Below are positions 11,183 through 22,793 of a stretch of 64,000 bases of DNA, one piece after another. The first letter of the stretch is position 1; every line of letters begins with the position of its first letter. The position numbers were made by a program, and so were the translations under genes. The DNA is from Cercis canadensis (taxonomy: Eukaryota > Streptophyta > Magnoliopsida > Fabales > Fabaceae): NCBI GenBank assembly GCA_003255065.1, contig QAOA01007503.1:123504-187503 (forward strand). The letters are read 5' to 3'. Below the pieces are notes generated by a model that worked only from the letters and a program-made list of their open reading frames with translations, was not told the DNA's origin and searched no databases.

Positions 11183-14100
11183 TGCTAATTAGCTAGCACA
11201 ATAAAACAGTGCAAGGGGATTATGGTTTATGGCTTGGTGCTGAATGCGAAGGACAGGTGCGGGGCTGGACCATTTTTAAAGACAAATTCTGAGGTGCATG
11301 ATTCAAATCTGATTGAGTGGAAGAGAGTGATAACGTTCCAGTTGGATTTTTTGTACGCTTGTGAAACAATAGGTTATGATTTTTTGGTTGCTATCGGCTA
11401 GCTAGCTAGCCAGCAAATAGCAACCTAGATAGTTCCTTTTGTTACTCAATAAGTGGTGTGATTTTACAATCGAGATTAATTGTGATGTTTTAATTCTACA
11501 TAGGCAGTGAATAATTGTGGACTATGTTTACTTTCTAACAAATACAGGCCCTCATTCCACGGGAGATGATAACCTTTCAATGCCGATCACAAGAATAAAG
11601 AATCACAGTTGTATTTCACCAACTGAAAGGGCAGCTTTGGCTTATGTGCTTGGTCAGATTGTAAAAAAGGAACAAAAATGCATGTTCTAGACTTCTAGTC
11701 CTAGTTCTTCATTAATTTCATTAGTACAAGGAAAGATTGTCTGTGGCTATCAAGTTGCTGATTTTTTAGTTAAGCGTGGTGCTAGAGGCGAAGGCAGCTG
11801 AGAAGTTATTCAACATTCATTTGCAGAAATTTCTCTTGTGTTGTTAATAGATAGTTTGTCTGTGACTTTTCTTAAATTCTAGTTTTTATTTTTATTTTTA
11901 TTTTCTTTGTATTACCAAAAAAAATATTAGGAAAGATCAAGACCATCATCCTGAAGCCTTGGACTTCTTAATCTCCCGGCCTCCCTTATTAATTTGAAGC
12001 ACAATTAAGAAAGTTTTCAGATTAATTATTGGTGAGATTCATTGAAGTGAGGTTTTCTTTTAGCAAATAATATCAAGAAAAAGGTGTTAAGGAGAGGGAG
12101 GGGGGCCTGGGGGATAGCATAGGCAAGTTGCACTTGGAGATTATATATATATTAGTATTTTTAGAAGTGGTCTTCAGTCTAAAAACTATGTGAAACTATG
12201 AATCTATTTTGGATCTATTTGTCTTGTTTTAGGTCAATTACTAGGACTCTTGCATCAATTATTGATAGCAATTATGCAAATTGTGAGCAGCACATGCCAT
12301 CGATTTTACATGTCGGGCCGGCAAGAATGGGCTATGGCTGTGAGCGATGTCAGTATCCTTAGACGGTGATGGAACCTCAGGAATATATCCACTTTTTACA
12401 AACAAAATGATTTTCGACAATCAGAACAACTCCAAGCAAACTTCATTTTCGTACTTTTTATCTTCTAATCAAAATAATATTTTAGATCATTCATTTTAAT
12501 CCAAAAAAAGGCTTTTAGATAGCTTCAGATTTATGTTCTATTCGCGATTTGTATATTGTATATTTGTTCTTCTAAGTCTTTAGGTGAATCATTATATCTT
12601 CAGTTTAAGTGCTAGTAGCAGAAGGAACTTTTTTAAGTTGGATTACGTTAAATTTTATAATTTATATTTGGTAAATTATCGATAGAGTCTAAAATTTATA
12701 CAAACAGCTTGATCTATACATTTTTTTAATAAACACTTCATAAAAATTATCTTAATATCAATCTAGGTAGTATTAAATAGTTTATTTATAATTAACTTCA
12801 ACAAAATATGATAAAAAGTGATCAAATTATAATTCATATTTAGAATCAATCATGACCATTTATTTTATGTTCTTATAATTTTTGTATAAAAGACATATTT
12901 TGAAATATAAAAATATCTTAAATTGAAATATATAAATATATTAAGAATATTGATGTCTAAAATTTAATTTATTATAAACACAACTATAAAATTTAAGCCG
13001 CTTGTATAAATATTTTATTTCTCACTTTCAATGTACCAAATAATAACTAAATTTTATATTCGAAAGACCATATGGTAATTTAAGTTTCAATTGCTGACAT
13101 TTTATACTTTCTAGCATTAAATACATTTGTCTAGGTGGGATTTGAGGATTTTTTGTGAGCTTTTGTCGGCGAAAGATCATTTGGTTTAAGATATAATAAA
13201 TGGGATTATTAGGACTCTTAACCAAGTCATCTCTTAGTAATCTATGAGTTTTTGCTAGTCTATTTTATCTTTTGTGTTTAATTTTGAATTATTTTGATAT
13301 AAGAGAGAACATTATAAAGTATATTAAGAGATTAAGAGTAATATGTTCAAAATATGAATTAATATACGTTACAATTTCACCGCTAGATTAAGGGAAACTA
13401 AAAAAAAAAAAGGGGACTCTTTTGCAGGAAAAGATAAAGGGTAAACATTTTTTTGGCTGAAAAAATAAAGAATAAACATTAAATAGACAGCAAACAACCC
13501 AGGCCCACTCCCAGTTCTGGAAGAGATGCGATGAAAAAAGTTAAAGTCGAGTTGGTCGTAGCCCATGGGCCTGGACATGGTGATGAACAACGCACTCCAG
13601 CATTGGGTGCACGAGGTGGGCTCAAGGCGACCTTTTTTGTTTAAATTTTCTCAAATTTTGACGGCTAACATTTTTGTTGGGCCCAATCTTCACCGTCAAC
13701 CTTTCGCGTCAGAACACCTCTCCGAAGCTCGACCCAGGAGAATAACCTCTCCCCAAAGCATATGCAAGTATTATGAATTAATTATGATGAAAATCATCCT
13801 TCATTACTGTTTTTTATTTATTTATTTATACTTAGAGTATTTCTATATTTTTGGATATGAAACTTTAACTTTAACAAAGTCAAGATAATGATGGATGCAA
13901 ATGCTGGTTGTAATTCGCAAATATGAATATGAGTATAAACAATTAATGTTATACTTGCTTCATTCTCATAATTACTTTTTTTTTAATATGTATCTCATAA
14001 TTATTTTTATACATATGTTATATAAATTGTACTTTATATTATAAAATCACAATGTCTAAATTATTGTAGGACATGATTTTGTTACTAAATCTTCCCCTCA

Positions 14101-14575
14101 TTTTTATAGGAAATTAGTTATGAAAAAAAAAAACTTATATAGGAAGGACAGACTTGGTTTATGGCAAAAATTTCATAAAACTATATCACAAAATTTTCGA
14201 TTCAAATCAACACATTCAAACATCCCGACCCAAAAAACAAAAGCCATGTGATATTTATTTTGTGCAAGCAACGTTATCAGTTTCTATTAGATGTAGCTTG
14301 GATCCATATTTCCAGCTTATTGGAGGTGTTCATACGCACTTGCTTGCAAGAAATGCATTAGAAAAAAGAAAAAGAAAAGCTTTTCATAACAAGGTTGGAC
14401 ACTTTATCAACTTTTAAATTTATTTATGCAAATAAACAAGCTTAAAAAGTTATATAAAAATAATATAAAACACGTTGGATTACAGAAATAAAAAAAAAAA
14501 GGTAATGTAGAGGTTTGTAATTGAATTTATTTTCTTAGACAAATTAAAAAGAAAAAAAATAATATATACCAAAGT
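11183..14575. other. Gene-poor intergenic DNA
   Basis: This stretch is about 3.4 kb of AT-rich sequence with no supported host gene. It contains the possible LINE remnant near 11.75 kb and an inverted-repeat pair near 12.69/13.01 kb. A short GC-richer patch at 13490-13750 has two GGCCC-type motifs (GCCCATGGGCC at 13561-13571, GGGCCC at 13679) of the kind found in plant promoters, but no gene follows. Confidence 0.5.
11740..11935 (+). mobile_element. Possible 3' end of a LINE (RNase H tail plus A-rich end)
   Basis: One frame reads CGYQVADFLVKRGARGEGS and a stop at about 11742-11801, resembling the C-terminal end of the RNase H domain common in plant non-LTR elements (consensus like N-x-VADFLAK-x-G). 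About 130 bp further the sequence runs into T-rich and then A-rich DNA. Only this tail is recognisable and nothing upstream can be assigned, so it is an old fragment at best. Confidence 0.3.
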
Positions 14576-15180
14576 GAGGAATGGGGCAAATTTACTAAAA
14601 TAATGCAAGAATAATAAATAAATACATGAAAGAGTTGATGTTAAAATAATTTATTAAAATAAGTTATTTTTAAATATTTTATTTAGGTCTATAGGATAAA
14701 AGAGAAGACACCATTTTGCATTACATCGTTTTATTTAAAAGTACGTTACAACAAAATAGCGTATTAATGACCATTTAATACATTACATATTTCAAGTAAA
14801 AAATGTTAAAATAAAAAAGAGTTTTATTAAAAAAAATGTTAAAACATTTTAACATTTTTTAAGGTGAAAAGTTAAAATTCATTTAAACGTTTTCATATTT
14901 TCTATGTATTTGATTGAGCCTATTTTATTTTAACATTTTCTTCAATAAAATGCTTTAGTAATTACAACGTTTATCATTATAAAATACTATAATGATTTAA
15001 CATTATTTTTGAGAAAATATTATATTTCAAAAAATGCTGTAATACAAAATAATGTGGTATTTTTTGTTTGATAATGAATAAAATATTTAAAAATAACCTA
15101 TTTTAATAAATTATTTTAATAATTTTTTTTGTATTTATTTATTTTATTTACATTATTTTAGTAAATTTGCCGATGAATGG
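14576..15180. mobile_element. Non-autonomous Mutator-like MITE with long TIRs and 9-bp TSD
   Basis: The element spans 14585-15171. Its ends are inverted repeats starting GGCAAATTTACTAAAATAAT, and the match continues with small gaps for roughly 110 bp (left to about 14690, right from about 15065). Flanking it are 9-bp direct repeats GAGGAATGG (14576-14584) and GATGAATGG (15172-15180), differing at one base. Long AT-rich TIRs with a 9-bp duplication are the mark of MULE-derived elements. The interior is non-coding and itself rich in short palindromes around GTTAAAACATTTTAAC. It sits about 600 bp upstream of the VAMP gene. The one-base TSD difference and small indels between TIRs suggest a moderately old insertion. 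Confidence 0.8.
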
Positions 15181-15788
15181 CAGCGTGGAAGTTGGTCATT
15201 TCTTAGAGCTAAGACCGTGTGGAGTGGACATGCGTCCGTAAGTAACGTAACACACCGCCTTTCTATTTTCTAGTTCTTATCCCGTTCTCCGTTAGTCGTA
15301 AAACCACCTGTCCTCATTCCACGGTTCCCAAACAGTCCCCCTCAATTAAATTAAATTTTCATCCTCCGTTTCCGCCAAAAAAAAATTAAAGGTCATGCCA
15401 CCTCAATCATTTCCAACAGGATAGATTCTACTCATTCTACTAATTTATTATTCAATCAATTAAATTACTCTGCAGTCCACCCAGTTACAGCAGTACCACT
15501 GATTTTGAAAGCTGTTTAGAGAGAGAAAGAGAAAGAAAACCAAACCAAATAGAAAGAGACACAGGAATAGAAGCTCGAGCCTTCCTTTGCTGGCCAGGAG
15601 GAGTTGATCTACCTCGATCAATCTCCACTTTCCCGTGGAAAATTCCCCCAAAAGAGAAACGTGCTTCTTTCTTTCTTTCGTAATTATCAAATTTTTTTTC
15701 CATAAACAGAAAGTTTCGTGGTAGATTGAGAAAATAATATAGTTCGGATCCGTGGGGAAGGAGAGAGTGACGGAGAACGCCAAGTGAA

Positions 15789-18700
15789 ATGGCTATACTC
15801 TACGCGTTGGTGGCGAGGGGATCGGTGGTTCTGGCCGAGTTCAGTGCCACGCCGACCAACGCCAGCACGATTGCGCGCCAGATATTGGAGAAAATACCAG
15901 GCAACAATGACACCCACGTCTCTTACTCTCAGGATCGCTATATTTTCCACGTTAAACGCACCGATGGCCTCACCGTCCTCTGTATGGCCGACGACACTGC
16001 CGGCAGTAAATTTTTTCTTGCTCTTTTTGTTGATTTCTTGATATTATGCATATCAAGCATTTATCTACCTTATTGTCAAAATTTCATGTTGATTTCTCAG
16101 TTATAACCCTAATTTCGGGCTTTATTCCTAAATCATCATTATGGTATAGTGGGAGATAATTCTGCATAATTGAAGCTGACTTTATTTGTTTCCCTGTAAT
16201 TTGAGGATCAAAGGTGTCGTTTACTAAACATTATTATGCTGGCACTGGTATACTTTCCCCTCAATTTCTGCATGCTATGATAGATACTTCCTTTTGGTTT
16301 TGACTGCGTTTTTAAAAATAGTCTAAATTGAGTTTTGGAAGCTATGGGTTTTGACATGTGCTGTGCTGATGAAATGAGAACCTTTGGCAGTCTATTAGAC
16401 GCATTTCTAAGAATCTGATAGATGATAATTGATATTGAAGAAATTTTCTATTTCGGGTGGATCATTCATACGTATTTGGCGTCTTGTAAATAATTGTATT
16501 AGCCATGTTTCTGCAAGATATCATCAGACATCTGCACTTGTACTATTGAGGTTCTGTTGCTGTCAATTTCTTCAGAAATAGATTATATTAAGAATTATCT
16601 TGTAATTTTTTGACCACTCCTTAACCAAAAAAGGGAAAGATGGTTGTTGAATTATTTACTTATCTGGGTCTGACAAATTCTCTATCTGTCACCCGTCTGT
16701 GTAGAATCATGGCGATGGTATTGCAATCTTGCATATGTATGGCTCCTAATTACATTCAAACACTACTGTCCCTCCCTTATAGTGATTTTTTATTTTTTTC
16801 AATGTTGTATACTTATAGAACATTGCAAGAAGTGGGTGCATTTCTATACTCGTTGCTCTACATTCGTTTCTTTTGATCTTTTGGCAGGGAGAATTCCTTT
16901 TGCATTTCTTGAAGACATTCACCAGAAATTTGCAAGGACTTATGGGCGTGCAGTTCATTCAGCTAGTGCTTATGGGATGAATGATGAGTTTTCAAGAATT
17001 TTGAGCCAGCAAATGGAATCTTACTCAAATGATCCAAATGCAGATAGGATAAATCGACTAAAAGGTGAAATGAGTCAGGTAATCATTGAATTTTTCCAGT
17101 AAATCAATGATAAAAAAATTACCAAATCAACTTTGGCCAAAAGTACGGTTTATTTCTTCCTTCTCTGACTGACATGCCAGTTTTCTTTCTTCTGGTGGGT
17201 GATGTTTTCCTGGTAATTATCTAATCAATTAGAGGCTCTTGTAAGTCCCATGATTCAATGTTAATTATTTGCTTCTTTTTGACATCACTGAAGTGAATAA
17301 AATTGTGAAAATAATGTGAAACGATCATGTGGTATAATATGACAGTCTTGAAGCAGCATTAGAATACTGACAAGCAATATCATTCTATTAGTCAGTTACT
17401 AAAACATATACCCAAATTGGAATCCTCTTATATGTAAATTAATCTTGGATTTCAGACACTGAAGTGGAAAATGGTAGGAACAGAATGAAGTTGAAAAGCA
17501 AAAGGTGTTGGATGAAACATGTAGCCAATTTCCTTCTATAGTAGTGATCTATAATATATATTTTTCTGCAATTCTGATTTGATAATTCATATTGTGAACT
17601 GTATGTATTATCAAATATGTTTCAAAACAATATTCATTTTCAAGTTCTTTTTCAAAGGCGAATCTGATATTTTCTTACAAGTCACTATCAATATGAAAAA
17701 TAAGTTTTTGATTAAACAAGATGAAGTCCCATTTCTATCTCCTAATTGCCTTTATAAGGACATGATGCCTCTGCCTCTTAACAAGTTCTCATCATCAGTC
17801 TCTGAGTGTCAGAAAAATCTTATGTGTGATGGATTCCAATTGAAGTTTCCCAATTTTATTTTGGTAGAATTTGGAGATCCTTTGATCAGATGTATTTTGT
17901 TCACCAAACATTCTCAGGAACTTGTTGCTCCCAACAACAAGTATGATACCTTGAGAGGAAGATTTTTCTAGTAATTTTTGTCTGAGATTCTTTTACTTTG
18001 ATGTACATGAGAGATGAATTAGGGTTGCAGCGTCAGATGGCCAGAGTTTATGTTGGATTTGGTTCTGTGAAAATGCAATTTTTTGCATTATTTAACAATT
18101 AATGGGAAGAAGATATTTTCTTATGGAGCAGCTGTTCTATTTGATCCGTATTTCCAAGAAACTAATGCAGCATCCTGATTTTTATCTCTTATGTTCGCTC
18201 ATCCTGATAATTGCAGTTGTTTATCTTGGCATCTCTAATTTGTGTATGTTCTTTTCTCTTGGGTGTTTTATAGGTAAGAAATGTCATGATAGAAAATATT
18301 GACAAAGTTTTAGATAGAGGTGATCGGTTGGAATTGCTGGTGGATAAAACTGCCAATATGCAAGGAAACACCTTCCGCTTCAGAAAGCAAGCTCGCCGTT
18401 TCAGAAGTACAGTCTGGTGGAGAAATGTCAAGCTTACGTATGTTCTCTAACCAAAACCTCAAATTTACTATCATGTTCTTTTGCTTATTGCAGTAGTATA
18501 ATAAGGAAGATTCTTTCTCTTGAGCATCCATGAACATGGGTTAAATTTTGAATGACAAAGCTGCTATCTCTTGAATGCTTTTGGAAGTTTCTATATATTA
18601 TGAGCTATTCTGGTCATGATTTATAGGATTTTCACCTACTTTAAGAATAAATGTTCGGAGCTTTTTTTTTCTCCCCCTTCCTCTTTTATATGGTGGGAGT

Positions 18701-19008
18701 TGAATTAATCTATTTTGAACTTTCATTTGATATTAATAGTCTTCACTAGTTTTTAGACTGACTCGAGTCTAGTGAAGAATGAGCATGTTGTTGTCATGCA
18801 GGATAGCACAATTCATTCATCTTCTCAGTCTGTTCTGATATCATGATCTAGGTGTTAGCTTTTTAGGGTGCTCAAAGTTTGGGTTTTCTACACTGACAAA
18901 ATGCTTATATGTGGCAGGATCGCACTTATAGTCCTCCTTCTGGTGATAGTTTATGTTGTACTGGCTTTTGTTTGCCACGGGCTTGCACTACCATCTTGCT
19001 TGAAGTGA
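15789..19008 (+). CDS. R-SNARE of the VAMP71 group (VAMP711-714 type), 220 aa
   Basis: Four exons: 15789-16005, 16888-17078, 18274-18437 and 18918-19008, all GT-AG. The product is 220 aa, the usual length of plant VAMP71 proteins. Residues 1-110 are a longin domain starting MAILYALVARGSVVLAEFSA; about 125-185 is the SNARE motif with the zero-layer arginine at R151 in VLDRGDRLELL; about 188-212 is the C-terminal membrane anchor (IALIVLLLVIVYVVLAF). Known of the family: VAMP71 R-SNAREs sit on the vacuolar membrane and late endosomes, drive fusion with the vacuole, and affect stomatal and salt-stress responses. The start is clear because the longin domain begins at the methionine. The leader contains CT-rich stretches. 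Which of VAMP711, 712, 713 or 714 it matches cannot be decided here. Confidence 0.95.
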
Positions 19009-21516
19009 GAGGACTGCGAGTGAGTTTTAAGTATGATTCATTCTCCTTCCTAAATCTGCCTGCAGAGGTTTTTTCTTCTTTAGCCTCCATTATTGTGCAG
19101 ATTCACATTTGTTTGACTTGTATTGTTGGGTGGGCTGCCTGCATACGCGTGCTAGTGTATTTCTTGCAATAGGATTGAAGTGCTTGGGTTGTATTTTTGA
19201 TGCTGAGGGTTGACTGGGCGTTTACAAAACTGCTCAATGTTCAGAAAATTTGTCTGATGTCTTGTATTGTATCGATTATACCACGAAATTTGGATTGAAC
19301 AAGCAAATGGCTCTAAGTTTTATTCATATAATTATTGAACCGCAACTTCTTGGTGTTGGATTTTTTTCTTCTCTTTTTGATCAAGAGGGAGAGAGTAATA
19401 TTTTGAATTTCATGTTGGTCTATTCGTAGCTAAATGAAGGTAAATTTTGTTCTGTCAGGTCCTGTTTTTTAATATCTTAAATTGCTGCATGTGGAACAAT
19501 TATGAAACTTAAACATAGATTTGCTGAGATTTTCATTATTCTTCTTTTTTGGATGTCTGTGGAGGTTTATGTTGTGACAAAGGGATCGTATTTCTTTCAC
19601 AGACCTCAGTGTCACTTGTCTTCTCCTTGTGATTGTCAAGTGGTATTGTATATAGTAAGCGTCAAATTTTTTGGTGTAGTTTGGAATTTTCTGGTTATCA
19701 CTCTCATCTACTTCCTATGTCGCATAGTAGCTATTGCTACTCTACGAGTGATCTTAAGCTTTTGTCACACCATCCATTTAAAGCTCTTTATGATGAGCCC
19801 TATGCGTTTTGCATGTTGATTATCTCAAACTGTTTCCGTCGAGAGTGCTTCTGTGGTTCACAGTAGCTGCTGCAGTATCTTAGAAATTTGTATATTTCTT
19901 CCATTGTTAGCGTTTACTAGTATATTTCGTTGTCCGTCTATAAGATAACAAAATGATTCTTGATAGAGTATAAGGTTTATAATAATGCATCATTTACGGC
20001 CTGCGTTGTGAACACTCTTTGTTGGTTGACAAGAACATGTTGCTGAAGTTGTTTTGTTGGTATTCACACACTTCGCAACTTCAGAACATTACTCTTGAGC
20101 CTTGTTGGCCTTCTCATTCATAAGTTAGGCAATAATGCTGCTTGCACAAACACAAGCTGCTGAGCATTTCACATAAATAATAAAGTTAAATAAATGAGTT
20201 AGTAACTTAATGAAACTGTTATTAACTTTTCGGGGGTTACTAATTATATTCGTAAAATTTACAAATGCTTTCTTTTTTGGAAAACTGACGAACATTATAA
20301 AGTTTCCATGCTTGTGCAATAGAGGCTGCGAAAAAGATCATTACTAGTTAATTTTCTTTTACCTTTTTTATTAGTTCTCCTAATGGGGGTTATGGTTCAT
20401 TAATACAGTATCCAGTTAATATATATTTTTAACTAAAAATGCAAAAAGAATTACACCGTTTTTTATGCAATATAACGTTTTTGATAGTTAGTAAAAAAAA
20501 TGTCATTAGTACTTGTTTATTATTATTATTTTCTTTTTTATATCCGACCCAAAGTAAATATAGGGATTATTTAGGAAAGGGGATCTCGCTAACCAGTAAC
20601 AGTAGTTATCACAATCACAATAGGTCATTGATGAGATTAATGAAAATCTAAACTCTTGGAAAGAAATCAAGAGGACACTTTATAATGAACTATTGAAGTT
20701 GCTCTATAATAATATGTTGTAGTATGATAGTATTTTTTGTTGAGTAGTATTGAGGTAATTTTTATAACAACAGTTATAGCCAAAATTATAAAAAAAATCT
20801 TTGCTTCTGAAGATAATTTGGTTTGAGTCATCAACGTAACAGCAATAATCGTCCAGCACAAAGGGGCGACAAAAAAACTTAATAGGAAGCCGAATCCACA
20901 TCTTATTTAAGGAGGTTTCTCACATACATTTCGTACGGACGACGCATGGTTTGACAACCAACTAGCAGATGACACGTCCTGGTTTACGAATTGTGGTTAT
21001 CATCCGGTAATAGAATAAATTAAATTTTGTACCCGATTAAAAGTTGAAATTAGAAATGGCAACAAAAAAAGGGTAAAATTACAATTTTACAAAAATCACT
21101 TAAAACTGATCGGGGGAGGCAAAATTTTGCAGAAGCGAGGGAAAACAAAAGTTGAGCTGAAGATGAACTTGGGGTTGTGGATGTACAGAATACAGATACA
21201 CGTAGGGGGTGTGGTGTTTTGAATGTGAAATTTAGGCGTTATTTTCGTTTCGATTCTAATGTATATGAAATCACATTAGAAACCGAGTCCTGAGCGACGG
21301 CTTCATGCTTCTGTTTTTATGAAAATAGAGTTTTAAAACTTCATTGAAATACTTAAAATTATCCTAGATAGTGTAAAAAATGCTTTTACCTCAAAACACA
21401 TATAGAATCTGAAGAAAATCATACACAAAAATTGCAATTATCGTATTGGGTTGAAAATCGGGTCGGTTTGACCCGTTTTCTGTTGGTGCCTTGGCGGACG
21501 AAGAAGATGGTGAACA
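19009..21516. other. Intergenic region, no supported gene
   Basis: It holds the 3' flank of the VAMP gene. ORFs of up to about 105 codons (for example 19502-19819) have no recognisable domain and resemble random T-rich frames. Confidence 0.5.
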
Positions 21517-21936
21517 ATGACGTCTTCTTACAAAATCGTCTCTATTACGGTTCTAGTTATCGTCTACCTCCCTTTCTGTAGCTACTCTACCACCTTCCCT
21601 CCTCCCTCGCCCTCATCTTCTTCTTCGAGCCATCATTGGAGCTCCACCTTACCAACCCATGCATTACAGTCGCTACCAAATCTCACGTGCCAGATCTACA
21701 TCATCACCGACCCCTTCGATCTCGACCACCAAAGCTTGAGGAATCCGATGATGTTCATACAGGAAATTGAACCAATGGCAGGGAACAGCAGTTGTGCTTT
21801 CTCTATTATTCTACAACTCCACTTCTTCTCACGCTTTAATTTAGGGCAACTCGTGCATTTCGTTATAATTTTGGGGAACAAATATAAAAATAAAATAACC
21901 GGTTATTACTTCAACTGTTCCAACGGACTAGATTAA
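21517..21936 (+). CDS. Unassigned ORF, 139 codons, signal-peptide-like start
   Basis: An open frame with a hydrophobic N terminus (IVSITVLVIVYLPFCSYS) followed by a Pro/Ser-rich segment (FPPPSPSSSSSSHHWSS). The first 220 bp are clearly richer in G and C than the DNA on both sides, which hints at real or former coding sequence, perhaps the first exon of a secreted or type II membrane protein. The remainder becomes AT-rich and low-information. No family is recognised and no convincing downstream exon was found, so it may be a gene relic. Confidence 0.25.
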   Translation: MTSSYKIVSITVLVIVYLPFCSYSTTFPPPSPSSSSSSHHWSSTLPTHALQSLPNLTCQIYIITDPFDLDHQSLRNPMMFIQEIEPMAGNSSCAFSIILQLHFFSRFNLGQLVHFVIILGNKYKNKITGYYFNCSNGLD

Positions 21937-22793
21937 TTCTTCCACATGTCACTCATCCACCTATACCATGTCAGCCAAGTATCTAATACCTGGTGGACAA
22001 GTGAGAACTCCCCCTTATTTTATTATTTCAACCTCTCTTGAAAGGAGCGGCATCTCAAAAGAACAAAATAAAGCAAGGCCAAAAAAAATAAAACGAAAAA
22101 AGAACCCTATTTAATATCAGACCTCCGTCGTTGATCAAGGATTATCGAACGGTGAGATGTGCACAGTGGGGTGAAAATATCGTGAGAATCGATGCGATTC
22201 ATCTTATTACAGGGACTAAAAATTTTGAAACACCGACGTGGCCCCTATCAGAATAGCAAAAACAAACCACGAGGAGAAATGGAGGATCTTCCATAGGCAC
22301 GTGCAGTCTAATGGGTCCCAACACGTATGGGGCCTAACACACGTGCAACATTTCTACTTGTTATCACTTGCATCCTTATGGTATATCAATCTACAAAACG
22401 AACGGTGACGAAATAGCCTATATCATGTAACATAGAGTCGCTCCATTACCTTATTACTGTCATTAACCTTCAGGATTCAGTTTTCAGCAACACAAAACAA
22501 TACTATATCACACTTCAGGGGATTTAAATTAAAAAAAAAAAAAAAGTAAGGCGCAAGATTACGATCATACGCCGTTATGTCACGAAGAGAGACAAAAATC
22601 CCAAAAAAAAAAGGCGCAAGTCTACTATCATGCGCCCCTTTGTCCAAAGCTCCCTGTGCTACCCTCTCACCACATATCACCCTCTCCTCCCCGGCCTCCT
22701 TCTCTCTCTGTTCTTTTCTCCCTTCCTTGAATATTTTTGATCAAATAAGAACCAAAAGCTAGAGAAAGAAACCTAAGAACAAACCCCAAAACA
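21937..22793 (+). promoter_or_regulatory. Upstream region of the MATH gene with a G-box cluster and paired hairpins
   Basis: Two perfect CACGTG G-boxes (22298-22303 and 22340-22345) flank an ACACGTAT element at 22321, all within 50 bp and about 450-500 bp above the start codon. G-boxes and ACGT cores bind plant bZIP and bHLH factors (light and abscisic acid responses). Two hairpin repeats lie nearer the gene at 22550-22573 and 22613-22636, then a CT-rich leader. Function is inferred from motif knowledge only. Confidence 0.45.
22550..22636. repeat. Two imperfect palindromic repeats, 63 bp apart
   Basis: Copy 1 (22550-22573) starts GGCGCAAG and ends ATCATACGCC; copy 2 (22613-22636) starts GGCGCAAG and ends ATCATGCGCC. 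Each can fold into a small GGCGCA/TGCGCC-type stem with a loop of about 12 nt. They are direct copies of one another and lie 160-240 bp above the ATG, so they may be in the leader of the MATH mRNA. Confidence 0.5.
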
